The notes under the pieces are model-generated. The model was not told where the DNA came from, searched no databases, and worked only from the letters and a program-made list of their open reading frames with translations. A stretch of 64,000 nt of DNA from Terrimonas pollutisoli (GTDB lineage: Bacteria > Bacteroidota > Bacteroidia > Chitinophagales > Chitinophagaceae), in NCBI RefSeq assembly GCF_029360765.1, contig NZ_JARKNA010000002.1:118803-182802 (forward strand), read 5' to 3'. Below are positions 44,355-52,601 of the stretch, in pieces. Position 1 is the first letter of the stretch. Each line of letters opens with the position of its first letter. The position numbers and the translations under genes are program-made.

Positions 44355-45665
44355 TTAGGTTGATTGTAATTTTTTTTCCAGCGGGCCGGTTATAGGTCCT
44401 TTCACACCGGCCTTCCTGTTAAAGAAGATGGCAGAAAGAACCAAGAAAAACAAACAGCTTGCCGTGAGTACATAGCTAAAGCGCATCATCACTTTTGCCC
44501 AGCTCAGATCTTTCATAAAAAACTCTTTGTATAATAGTAACGCCACACTTCCTAAGTAGCCAATGGCATCACAGATATAAATAAAGAAACCGGCATTGGC
44601 TTTTATTTTAAATAATGCGATCATTCTTTCAAACAGGGCAACCTGTATAGGAATATAGGCAAGGAATAAGCCCATCCCGATGAGTAATATCCACCAAAAA
44701 GGAGGGATCAACTGTAATTGAAACAATAAGGTGCTGGCCCCGCTTAACAGAATACCCAAAGCAATCAGCCATTGCGTTGCCCAAAATCCTTTTATATTGC
44801 TACGGATGAGTGAAAGACAAGCGATCGCCGCCAACACGATCAGGCCGGTTATAAGTTCTGTTTTTGAAAAAATCGTTTTATCCCAGGTTCCGCCAATTTC
44901 CTTCCATATCTCCACCGAAAAATTATCGCGGAAGTCACGCATCGTTACGAGCAATGAATACATCAGCACAAAACATACAATGCCAAAGCCAAATTCCCGA
45001 AGCACATTCCTTTTATCTTTTTTGGTCATAGGTGACCGTTCGGCTCTTAGCAATATATCTGTCTCCGTTGGTTGCGGTATCGCCGACAGCATCCAGACAA
45101 ATAATAAAAACAATGGCAGAAAAACAACACCTACCAACGCCGGCATCCAGAATTCAATGACGTTCGGGAACCAATCATGTATTTCAAAATAGATTGTTTT
45201 CAGAATACCCGAAGAAATGATCAGGCTTATGGTAAGTCCCATCGCCAGCACTTCAGTAAAACGCCTGCCTTCGAGATAACTGAATACGATGCCCCAAACC
45301 ATTCCAAGGGGCAAGCCATTCAGGAATAAAAAAATAAAATTGTATGGGTAAGGGATAAGACCAAAGCATAATAAAGATAGCTCCGCGAAAAGTATAAGAC
45401 CAATGATCAGTTTTTGCCGCTGTGATGGTTTTAACTCTGATACCACTTTAATACCAATGAACTTGGACAACATATAGCCAAATACCTGCGAGATGATAAG
45501 TATCGTTTTATAGTGTATGCCCCATAGATTAATGCCTTCATAAGTGCCGGCTGTGAAAGGTTTTCGAAATGCATACATGCAAAAGTAGGTACCGAAGGCG
45601 GCCACCATACACCAGGCAATGAATAACAACCTGGAATGTTTAAGCAGGTCCTGAATTTTTTTCAT
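44355..45665 (-). CDS. DUF5690-family MFS transporter, candidate aminophosphonate importer
   Basis: A 436-residue polytopic membrane protein with about 12 hydrophobic segments (for example LFIAWCMVAAFGTYFCMYAF at the N-terminus and FFLVLSAIFFNRKAG at the end) and MFS-like loops, matching DUF5690 proteins of Bacteroidota. The family's substrate is not established. It lies 73 bases upstream of phnW in the same direction, and no other phosphonate permease (PhnCDE or PhnSTUV type) is in the window, so inner-membrane uptake of AEP is the best inference. ATG at 45665 is preferred over TTG at 45683; CGGAGAC provides a ribosome site. Confidence 0.8.
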   Translation of the reverse strand: MKKIQDLLKHSRLLFIAWCMVAAFGTYFCMYAFRKPFTAGTYEGINLWGIHYKTILIISQVFGYMLSKFIGIKVVSELKPSQRQKLIIGLILFAELSLLCFGLIPYPYNFIFLFLNGLPLGMVWGIVFSYLEGRRFTEVLAMGLTISLIISSGILKTIYFEIHDWFPNVIEFWMPALVGVVFLPLFLLFVWMLSAIPQPTETDILLRAERSPMTKKDKRNVLREFGFGIVCFVLMYSLLVTMRDFRDNFSVEIWKEIGGTWDKTIFSKTELITGLIVLAAIACLSLIRSNIKGFWATQWLIALGILLSGASTLLFQLQLIPPFWWILLIGMGLFLAYIPIQVALFERMIALFKIKANAGFFIYICDAIGYLGSVALLLYKEFFMKDLSWAKVMMRFSYVLTASCLFFLVLSAIFFNRKAGVKGPITGPLEKKLQST

Positions 45666-45740
45666 GTCTCCGTTTTCGTACAATGCTACATTTTCAATCT
45701 TATCAAATGGTGATGGACGAATTATATAATTATTAAACTT

Positions 45741-45757
45741 TGTTTAGCATTTGTAAA
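45741..45757. promoter_or_regulatory. Candidate operator upstream of DUF5690-phnW
   Basis: TGTTTAGCATTTGTAAA matches TGTTTAGTATTTGTGAA (29925-29941) at 15 of 17 positions. It is 76-92 bases upstream of the DUF5690 start, and the other copy is 84-100 bases upstream of susC. A shared regulator, probably the XRE-cupin protein, is inferred. Confidence 0.5.
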
Positions 45758-45907
45758 TTACCATAACATTTCTATCTGACCAAGAACGAAGCGTATTTTG
45801 GGCAAACGATTGAACAGTTTTGGTTGCTAATATTTGGATATGCCCGGAAGTGATTTCCAGCAAACTTTTACTTTGATGACGGTAAGAACCTGGTTGGGGG
45901 CATTAGA

Positions 45908-45927
45908 AAAGCGGCATGAGCCGCTTT
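45908..45927. terminator. Hairpin terminator in the DUF5690-DUF983 gap
   Basis: AAAGCGGC and GCCGCTTT enclose ATGA. The arms match those of the terminator at 26959. No upstream gene on the plus strand is evident, so it may be left over from a lost gene. Confidence 0.5.
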
Positions 45928-46404
45928 GTTAATAAATGCATTGATCGCTGAACCAGAGTCAGTCGTGACTGACAATTCCTTTTTTGAAATCGGTGAAGTT
46001 CATCCCGCAATTATTTTTAAAGAACTTGCTGAAGTGAGCCGAGCCGGTGACATTTATCGTAAAGGATTTAGAAGAAAAGGAAGATGCAGCCTATGTCGGA
46101 TTTTGGAAATTGTTAGGTGTTGAAAAATAATTGGTGTTGCATTACGGGTGGGGGATGTTGATCTTGGCTGCCTGTTTTTTCAATTAGCCAATGGCTCATC
46201 GACGCTGGTAAGAACAAACTTATTATAAGGAGTTTGCGCCCAGGTTTCCATAATGAACTCTTTATCCCCCGTCGGAGGGGCAGAAGTTTTTCGCATAAGA
46301 AAATTTCAATAGGGGTGGGTTTGGATAAGCGAAAATTTAAGATGAGCTATGCACTGCTTTAAATGGTAAAGATGCGCTTTGCCTGGCGTAGACCGGACTT
46401 TTTA
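45928..46404. other. Gap with a possible gene remnant
   Basis: The 740-bp interval between DUF5690 and DUF983 has no intact gene. At about 46047-46130 the plus strand encodes PVTFIVKDLEEKEDAAYVGFW then KLLGVEK and a stop, a protein-like tail with a stop just before it, suggesting a decayed gene. A degenerate CCCC/GGGG palindrome (46267-46281) follows. The family of the remnant is not recognised. Confidence 0.35.
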
Positions 46405-46863
46405 TTACCAGTTATTGGCTTGTTCTGTATTCAATCTTTCAGAAACATCAACCGGCTGGTGTTTCTGCCAGTGGGGATCGTGCCTTACAAACCAGGAAAT
46501 CCATAAACTACGGCTCAACCTCATCAACCAGGGCTGTAGTGCTATCAGGAATACAGCATTGAATCCCAGCCAGTAAAAGAAACGATTGTCTTCAGTAGAT
46601 AAACCAATTGTCAGCCACCAGGCAATAAGAGTAGCAACACTTAGTGCTACCGTCAGCGCATAGCTAACATAGCTTGTGCCATAATAAAAACCAACTTCGA
46701 TTTCTGTAGCCTGTCCGCAGACCGGGCAGGTCTTATTCATCTCCATGGTCTTTTTGAAACTGAAGCTAACTGGATTTTTAAACAATCTTCCTTCACGACA
46801 ACGGGGACAACGACAGGTTAATGCAGATGCTAAATATCCTCTCGATCTTTCGGCTGCTGACAT
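46405..46863 (-). CDS. DUF983 family zinc-ribbon membrane protein
   Basis: A 152-residue protein with an N-terminal zinc ribbon built from two Cys pairs (CRCPRCREGRLF and CPVCGQATEIEVGFYYG) and two membrane helices (YALTVALSVATLIAWWL, FFYWLGFNAVFLIALQPWL). This matches DUF983, a widespread family of unknown function found in Bacteroidota and Alphaproteobacteria. The ATG at 46863 starts the conserved segment; the longer frame upstream is not conserved in character. Confidence 0.85.
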   Translation of the reverse strand: MSAAERSRGYLASALTCRCPRCREGRLFKNPVSFSFKKTMEMNKTCPVCGQATEIEVGFYYGTSYVSYALTVALSVATLIAWWLTIGLSTEDNRFFYWLGFNAVFLIALQPWLMRLSRSLWISWFVRHDPHWQKHQPVDVSERLNTEQANNW

Positions 46864-46969
46864 AATCAAGTATTTTACCTTCCGGGCCGCAAAGATAGGA
46901 AAGATAGGGGTGCCAAAAAGGTGATAATAATCACACCGGGAGAGCAGTGTATTAATTATTTGCAAATAT

Positions 46970-47386
46970 TTATTGCGCTACTTTTATATAACCCCAGCCC
47001 TCTCTCTGCTTTGTAATAATTTCATAAATACCATCGGGCACCGTTGCTACGCCGGGCACTAATTGGCTGACATCCACATTGTGTCGTTTAAGTGTAAAGG
47101 AACAAACCTTGAAGGAAACATTCTTATTTGCCACTAATTTTTGAATATCATCAGCTACTACGGATTTGTCTTTTAATACCATGTCCAGTGATTGACCGTA
47201 CAACACTACCTCCAATCTGGCATCAGGATTTGCTTTATTGATGGCGCTGGCTTGCCGAATGACTGTTTTGTGTGCATTAGTGTCTTTACTGGTAATGTCA
47301 AATACCACCCTGTAGTCAGGCTGTTGTGCAAACAGGTGAGTGGAAAGCATTGCCAGGATAACCAGGATAAAAAAAATCTGTTTCAT
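46970..47386 (-). CDS. Exported DsrE/DsrF-like protein
   Basis: A 138-residue protein with a signal peptide (about 1-20, MLSTHLFAQ) and a DsrE-like fold: YRVVFDITSKD, then LEVVLYGQSLDMVL and VSFKVCSFTLKRHNVDVSQLVPGVATVPDGIYEII. DsrE proteins bind or carry sulfur through a Cys; the single Cys (about 92) in FKVCSFTL is at the expected place. It lies near a sulfur-metabolism module and another exported DsrE-like gene, which supports a role in sulfur handling in the periplasm. The 260-bp region to 47647 shows nothing else. Confidence 0.78.
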   Translation of the reverse strand: MKQIFFILVILAMLSTHLFAQQPDYRVVFDITSKDTNAHKTVIRQASAINKANPDARLEVVLYGQSLDMVLKDKSVVADDIQKLVANKNVSFKVCSFTLKRHNVDVSQLVPGVATVPDGIYEIITKQREGWGYIKVAQ

Positions 47387-47647
47387 ATGAAGTTTATTGA
47401 TTGTGGGCGATGTGCTAACTATGTTCAATATTCAAACTACCAGCTTCTTCCTGTATTCGTGATAAGAACAAATTTGTCCAGCTTTTACCTGTAATAAGTT
47501 ACGACTTTTTCCCGACCGCAAATGAATTTAGATAAAGGCGGTTAATGGGATTCGATCTTTAATATGGAATTGTATAATCATTTTTTTTTCGTAGCTTTTA
47601 ACTGGTTCTTTTCTTATTGCCCTATTCTTCAATCAAAACTTTTTGTT

Positions 47648-48343
47648 ATGGCAACAAATGATTTCTCTGGAACGACCGACCGCCGTGGATTTCTGGGATC
47701 TATTGCCACAGGCGCCGCCACCATTGGACTAGCCGGATTGGCCAAACCACTTGACCTTTACGCTGAAGAGCCTGCCAGCCGGGCTGATGATCCTGAGGAA
47801 ATGTTTAAAAAAATCAAAGGGAAACGGCGTATTGTCTTTGACTCTCCACAACCACACGAGATTTTCCCTTTTGCATGGCCCCGTGTTTTTTTACTCACCA
47901 ATGAAGCGACTGGCTCACCCGAAAAAGATTGCAGCGTTGTTGTAGTGCTTCGGCATGATTCAATTCCTTATGCTTTTGAAGACCGTTTATGGGAGAAGTA
48001 TAAATTTGGTGAAATGTTTAAAGCTCACGATCCTGAAACCAAAGCGCCGGCTACCCGCAATCCATTCTGGAAACCTAAACCCGGAGCTTTTAAAATTCCT
48101 GGTTTTGGAGAAGTAGCTATTGGTATCAATCAATTACAGGATAGTGGCGTACAATTCTGCGTATGCGGAGCTGCCATGACGGTTTATAGTGCTGTCGCCG
48201 CTGCAAGTATGAATAAAGATGCAGCTGAAGTCAGGAAAGATTGGGAGTCCGGATTATTGCCAGGCATTACCGTCGTTCCTTCCGGTGTGTGGGCTTTGGG
48301 ACGGGCACAGGAAAAAGGTTGCGGTTATATTTTTGCCGGTTAG
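47648..48343 (+). CDS. Tat-exported DsrE-like protein
   Basis: A 231-residue protein with a twin-arginine-type leader (TTDRRGFLGSIATGAATIGLAGLAKPL). The mature part contains KGKRRIVFDSPQPHE, a VVVVLRHDSIPYAF strand and QDSGVQFCVCGAAM, whose Cys-x-Cys pair sits where DsrE-type sulfur carriers have their functional Cys, followed by LPGITVVPSGVWALGRAQEKGCGYIFAG. Its Tat signal suggests a folded or cofactor-bound periplasmic protein. It faces the YeeE-persulfide dioxygenase operon convergently. ATG at 47648 is chosen because upstream codons give an unlikely hydrophobic leader. Confidence 0.75.
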   Translation: MATNDFSGTTDRRGFLGSIATGAATIGLAGLAKPLDLYAEEPASRADDPEEMFKKIKGKRRIVFDSPQPHEIFPFAWPRVFLLTNEATGSPEKDCSVVVVLRHDSIPYAFEDRLWEKYKFGEMFKAHDPETKAPATRNPFWKPKPGAFKIPGFGEVAIGINQLQDSGVQFCVCGAAMTVYSAVAAASMNKDAAEVRKDWESGLLPGITVVPSGVWALGRAQEKGCGYIFAG

Positions 48344-48430
48344 ACCATAATAGTGTGAATGTTCACAGCTTCATCATGGATAGAGCAGGATGGACTGTGA
48401 ACATTTTATTTTATATCGTTGCGTGAAAAA

Positions 48431-48964
48431 CTAATGCGGCAATTTCTCTCTCATTTTACCATATACCCAGGTGCCAGCGATGGCACTTAACAAGGTAACC
48501 ATAATTACCGTGGCTCCTGTTCCAATTTGAGCAAACAATGGGCCCGGACAAGCGCCGGTGATTGCCCAGCCAAAGCCGAATATCAATCCACCATAAACAT
48601 TTCCCTTATTGAATTTCTTAGGCACAAATTCGATTGATTCACCGTAGATTGTTTTGAGCTTATATTTTTTTATTAGCCATACAGATAACATTCCAACCGC
48701 TACTGCTGAACCAATGACACCGTACATGTGAAAGCTTTGCAATCGGAACATCTCCTGTATCCTAAACCAGGAAATAACCTCGGCTTTTACGAGTATAATA
48801 CCAAATAAAATTCCGGCAACCAGGTATTTCAGGTTGTGCCAGAATGGATGTTTCAATTCTGACTCATTCACGCAAACCGTATCCAATGACCGTACTTCAA
48901 AATCGGTATTGTGGGTTAAGAATTCGTGGTGCTTTTTTTCCTGTATAATTTCCTGTGTTTGCAT
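48431..48964 (-). CDS. YeeE/YedE-type half transporter (DUF6691-like)
   Basis: A 177-residue membrane protein with about four hydrophobic segments and the signature GLIFGFGWAITGACPGPLFAQIG, whose Cys corresponds to the sulfur-relay Cys in the thiosulfate channel TsuA/YeeE. It forms the second half of a split YeeE: the preceding gene holds the first half. The N-terminal 45 residues are soluble. It probably moves thiosulfate or another reduced sulfur species across the inner membrane. Confidence 0.85.
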   Translation of the reverse strand: MQTQEIIQEKKHHEFLTHNTDFEVRSLDTVCVNESELKHPFWHNLKYLVAGILFGIILVKAEVISWFRIQEMFRLQSFHMYGVIGSAVAVGMLSVWLIKKYKLKTIYGESIEFVPKKFNKGNVYGGLIFGFGWAITGACPGPLFAQIGTGATVIMVTLLSAIAGTWVYGKMREKLPH

Positions 48965-48967
48965 TCA

Positions 48968-49552
48968 TTAAAGTTTTAAGATCCACGGAAGGATCAGATT
49001 AGCTACAAAAAAACCACCGGCCATAAAGCTAATCGTAGCAACCAAAGACGGAAATTGAAGATTGCTTAAGCCCATGATAGCATGACCTGATGTGCATCCC
49101 CCCGCATAACGGGTACCAAATCCTACCAGGAAACCACCCACAACGATCATAATAACTCCTTTGATTGTAAACAAACTATTCCAATTGAAAAGCTCTGATG
49201 GTACCAGTCCTTTATAATCAGTGACGCCATACTCTTGCAATTCACTCACGAGATTGGCATTCATTTTTACCGGGTCTGGATTTTGCAGGAATGCTGCCAC
49301 AATCATTGCACCTAATAAAATACCTGTCACAAAAAACAGGTTCCACATTTCCTTTTTCCAATCATATTGAAAAAAGGGAATTTTTGCAGGAATACAAGCT
49401 GCACAGATATGCCGGAGCGATGAAGAAATGCCAAAGCTTTTGTTACCTATCAATAATAAGCCAGGTACCATTAATCCAATCAGCGGCCCGGAGATATACC
49501 ATGGCCATGGTTGTTTCAACCAGTCCAATATAGTTAGTAATGTCAATTCCAT
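48968..49552 (-). CDS. YeeE/YedE-type half transporter
   Basis: A 194-residue membrane protein with about five hydrophobic segments and the YeeE/YedE signature VGFGTRYAGGCTSGHAIMGLSNLQ. The central Cys is the conserved sulfur-binding Cys of this family. It is 3 bases from the downstream half-transporter gene and 13 from the MBL-rhodanese gene, so all three are one operon. Together the halves match the duplicated architecture of full-length TsuA. Confidence 0.88.
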   Translation of the reverse strand: MELTLLTILDWLKQPWPWYISGPLIGLMVPGLLLIGNKSFGISSSLRHICAACIPAKIPFFQYDWKKEMWNLFFVTGILLGAMIVAAFLQNPDPVKMNANLVSELQEYGVTDYKGLVPSELFNWNSLFTIKGVIMIVVGGFLVGFGTRYAGGCTSGHAIMGLSNLQFPSLVATISFMAGGFFVANLILPWILKL

Positions 49553-49565
49553 TTTTTATCAATAA

Positions 49566-50984
49566 TTAAAGTAATGTTGAAGGACAAACATATTCGGTTA
49601 ACCTGAAGCCGCCATTTTCTTTTAGAGCCTTAAAGCCACCTTGTATATCTATTAAATTATCATAGCCTCTTGCCCGCAATACGGAGGCAAAGACCATTGA
49701 ACGATAACCACTGGCACAGTGAACATAATATGTCCTGTTTTTATCCACCTGTAGCATGCTATCATTAATAAAATCGAGTGGTGTATTTACTGCGTCAATA
49801 ACATGTTCACTTAAGAACTCGCTGTTTTTTCGTACATCCAGAATATTGATGTCATTCGTTTGTGCCAACAATTTGAGTTCCTTAGCGCTGATTGATTTAA
49901 TCTTATCGATTTCTTTGCCGGCCTTTTTCCATGCTTTGAATCCACCTTTCAGGTAGCCAATAGTATAATCATAACCCACGCGGGCCAGCCTGGTGATCAC
50001 TTCCTCTTCACGTCCCTCATCGGTGATCAATAATATTTCCTGCCTGATATCAGGGATGAGGGTGCCAACCCAGGGAGCAAAACTTCCGTCGATGCCGATG
50101 TTGATTGAGTTAGGTACAAATCCTTTGGCGAATGTTTGAGGGTCGCGGGTATCCAGCAGGAGTGCACTTGTTTCATTAGCGGCCGTTTCAAAAGCATCCG
50201 GGCTCATGGCATGATGACCACGTTCCAGCACTTTATCAATGCTCTCATAGCCTTTACTATTCAGCATAACATTTAATGGAAAGTATGCTGGCGGCGCTAC
50301 CAGGCCGGTGGTAACTTCTTTGATAAATTCTTCTTTGGTCATATCGGCTCTTAACGCATAGTTGGTTTGCTTCTGGTGACCCAGCGTATCAGTAGTTTCC
50401 TTACTCATATTTTTACCGCATGCACTACCTGCACCATGTGCCGGGTAAACAATAATATCATCACTCAGCGGTATGATCTTATTACGCAATGAATCGAATA
50501 AATGTCCCGCCAGTTTCTCTTGTGTAAGGTCTGTTGCCAGTTTTTGGGCCAGGTCGGGACGACCGACATCGCCAATAAAAAGTGTATCACCGCTGAACAA
50601 AGCGACAGCCTTTTTATTTTCATCCTGTAACAGATAGCAGGTCGATTCCATGGTATGACCCGGTGTATGCAATGCAGTTATTGTGATATTACCAACCCGG
50701 AGCTTTTCACCATCTTTAGCGATATGAGCATCAAACTCAGGATTTGCATTCGGGCCATATACAATGGTTGCACCGGTCTTTTTAGCCAGGTCAAGATGCC
50801 CGCTCACAAAGTCAGCATGAAAGTGAGTTTCTAAAACATATTTAATAGTAGCGTTATTTCTTTCGGCTTTCTGTATATAAGAATCCACTTCTCTCAATGG
50901 ATCGATGACTACCGCTTCTCCATTGCTTTCGATGTAATAGGCACCCTGTGCAAGACAGCCTGTATAAATTTGCTCGATTATCAT
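49566..50984 (-). CDS. MBL-fold hydrolase with two rhodanese domains (persulfide dioxygenase-like)
   Basis: A 472-residue fusion. The metallo-beta-lactamase domain (about 1-240) has THFHADFVSGH (His54, His56, Asp58, His63), HTPGHT (about 108) and SGDTLFIGDVGRPDL, as in ETHE1/Blh persulfide dioxygenases. Two rhodanese domains follow (about 255-365 and 375-470). The first lacks the catalytic Cys (ITDEGREEE), while the second keeps it in YYVHCASGYRS (about 423). It likely oxidises glutathione- or low-molecular-weight persulfide to sulfite in the cytoplasm. Position with sulfur transporters and a TauE-type exporter supports that. Confidence 0.9.
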   Translation of the reverse strand: MIIEQIYTGCLAQGAYYIESNGEAVVIDPLREVDSYIQKAERNNATIKYVLETHFHADFVSGHLDLAKKTGATIVYGPNANPEFDAHIAKDGEKLRVGNITITALHTPGHTMESTCYLLQDENKKAVALFSGDTLFIGDVGRPDLAQKLATDLTQEKLAGHLFDSLRNKIIPLSDDIIVYPAHGAGSACGKNMSKETTDTLGHQKQTNYALRADMTKEEFIKEVTTGLVAPPAYFPLNVMLNSKGYESIDKVLERGHHAMSPDAFETAANETSALLLDTRDPQTFAKGFVPNSINIGIDGSFAPWVGTLIPDIRQEILLITDEGREEEVITRLARVGYDYTIGYLKGGFKAWKKAGKEIDKIKSISAKELKLLAQTNDINILDVRKNSEFLSEHVIDAVNTPLDFINDSMLQVDKNRTYYVHCASGYRSMVFASVLRARGYDNLIDIQGGFKALKENGGFRLTEYVCPSTLL

Positions 50985-51058
50985 ATCCTTTTATTTTTAT
51001 GAGGTACAAATCTCCTTCCTTTCCCAATCATCATCTATGACTTTTGTCACAAATACAA

Positions 51059-51862
51059 TTAGCTTTTAAATACCAGTTCCTTTACTATAATATAGAGGCC
51101 CATTATCAAAATAAACCAACCAAAGCCTTTTTTTAGCGAAGCATTTGGAATTTTATCGGCCAGTTTTCCGCCAATAAAAAGACCCGCGATTGCCAGTACT
51201 GTGAAAACTAACAGGATGGTCCAGTTGTATTCAAATTGTTTCAAACTAAAAAGGAAGCCGAAAAGTGAATTGATGGCAATTATCAGCAGCGAAGTTCCAA
51301 CCGCAGTTTTCATGGTAAGCCTTAAAAAAAGCACCAGTGATGGGATGATCAGGAAACCACCGCCGGCTCCCAATAAACCGGTAACCACTCCAATGCCCAG
51401 GCCCAATAAAATAAGCGGCAGTGCTTTATTATGCCGGTCTTTTTCCGCAACAGGTTTGATGGTTTCATTGTTGTTGCGTATCATACTATAGGAAGCCAGC
51501 ATCATCAGGATAGCAAATATCACCATCAGGAATATGTCTCTCGTCACGACTTCTTTTCCAATGTTGAACATTCGCTCAGGTAAGGCAGGCAACAGGTAAT
51601 GACGGGTAACAAAAATGGAAAAGATAGAAGGAATGCCAAATTCAGTAACAGCTTTAAAGTCGACCAATTTTTTTGAATAAGCCCGGAGACCTCCCACAAG
51701 ACTGGTTGTACCAACAATAAACAATGAACTGGTGGTAGCCAACAAGGGGTTAATATTCATGAGGTACACCAAAACCGGTACGGTAAGAATGGAGCCGCCA
51801 CTGCCGATCATGCCCAATGAAATGCCAATTACTATTGATGCGACATACCCTAAAAGTTCCAT
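51059..51862 (-). CDS. TauE/SafE family sulfite or anion exporter
   Basis: A 267-residue membrane protein with about eight hydrophobic segments and the duplicated TauE/SafE signature: IGISLGMIGSGGSILTVPVLVY at the N-terminus and LGIGVVTGLLGAGGGFLIIPS in the middle, each followed by a short helix with T-A-V-G or L-L-A-T-T-S. The family exports sulfite or organosulfonates. Downstream of a Crp-type regulator and upstream of persulfide dioxygenase, it would discharge sulfite made by that enzyme. ATG at 51862 is preferred over TTG at 51877. Confidence 0.88.
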   Translation of the reverse strand: MELLGYVASIVIGISLGMIGSGGSILTVPVLVYLMNINPLLATTSSLFIVGTTSLVGGLRAYSKKLVDFKAVTEFGIPSIFSIFVTRHYLLPALPERMFNIGKEVVTRDIFLMVIFAILMMLASYSMIRNNNETIKPVAEKDRHNKALPLILLGLGIGVVTGLLGAGGGFLIIPSLVLFLRLTMKTAVGTSLLIIAINSLFGFLFSLKQFEYNWTILLVFTVLAIAGLFIGGKLADKIPNASLKKGFGWFILIMGLYIIVKELVFKS

Positions 51863-51929
51863 ACTATTTTTTTGCAAGATTAACTTAACGGGTGTTTCTG
51901 CAATGTGACAGAAATCACAACAGTATCAT

Positions 51930-52547
51930 CTAGAGTAATTCTATCATGTTGCGATGTAGCTGCAATTGCTTTCGTTGCTCCATTTTCTTTAAGAGTCTTG
52001 AAATAACTTCACGGGAGGTATGCAGGTCGTCCGCAATTTGCTGGTGTGAAAGTCCGATGTTTTTCTTCCCGGTTTTGTCTGCATGCCGTTTTAAATAAAA
52101 CTCAAGCCGTTCGTCCATATTGCGAAACGCAATATTATCTATTACAGACAGCAACTCATCAAAGCGGCTTCTGTAGGTTTGGATGACGAACTGGTACCAG
52201 CTTTTATATTTGTTCATCAGTTCATCCATCAATTGTATAGGTAACATCAACACTTCCGTGTCTTCTTCTGCCTTCGCCATTATTTCACTGGTTTGTGATT
52301 GGATAGCGCAGATCATGGAAATAGCACATGCCTGCCCCGGACCCAGGTAATACATCAGGAACTCGCCGCCTTCATCATTTTCACGATATATTTTTATTTG
52401 GCCGGTTAATATCAGCACAGTAGATTTTATATACTGGCCAGTTCGCATGATGACTTCGCCAGCAGCAAAAGTCTTAAATACTGCTTCTTTCTCCAGGACA
52501 GCAATTAAGTCAGGTTCAAACTGCGGAAAGATCTCTTTCCAGTTCAT
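51930..52547 (-). CDS. Crp/Fnr-family transcriptional regulator
   Basis: A 205-residue regulator with a cyclic-nucleotide-binding-like domain (about 15-115, FAAGEVIMRTGQYIKSTVLILTGQIKIYREN) and a C-terminal winged helix (HQQIADDLHTSREVISRLLKKMEQRKQL, about 165-195). No Fe-S Cys cluster like that of Fnr is apparent. It is the first gene of the minus-strand sulfur module and lies 67 bases upstream of tauE, so it probably controls those genes. The effector is unknown. Confidence 0.9.
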   Translation of the reverse strand: MNWKEIFPQFEPDLIAVLEKEAVFKTFAAGEVIMRTGQYIKSTVLILTGQIKIYRENDEGGEFLMYYLGPGQACAISMICAIQSQTSEIMAKAEEDTEVLMLPIQLMDELMNKYKSWYQFVIQTYRSRFDELLSVIDNIAFRNMDERLEFYLKRHADKTGKKNIGLSHQQIADDLHTSREVISRLLKKMEQRKQLQLHRNMIELL

Positions 52548-52569
52548 ATGTGTAGATTTAAACCTCCAT

Positions 52570-52585
52570 CCCCGCCGCGGCGGGG
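52570..52585. repeat. Perfect GC-rich palindrome CCCCGCCGCGGCGGGG
   Basis: A perfect 16-bp palindrome in the 54-bp gap between murF and the Crp-type gene. It could be part of a dispersed repeat or a weak terminator for murF. Confidence 0.5.
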
Positions 52586-52601
52586 AGTTTCAGCAGCATT
52601 A

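Noticed and set aside
45926..46123. A 65-codon frame after the 45908 terminator
   Set aside because: Starts at a TTG inside the hairpin region and competes with a more protein-like tail in another frame.
49566..50984. Annotation of the MBL-rhodanese fusion as a glyoxalase II
   Set aside because: The rhodanese repeats and sulfur neighbours fit persulfide dioxygenase-like enzymes better.
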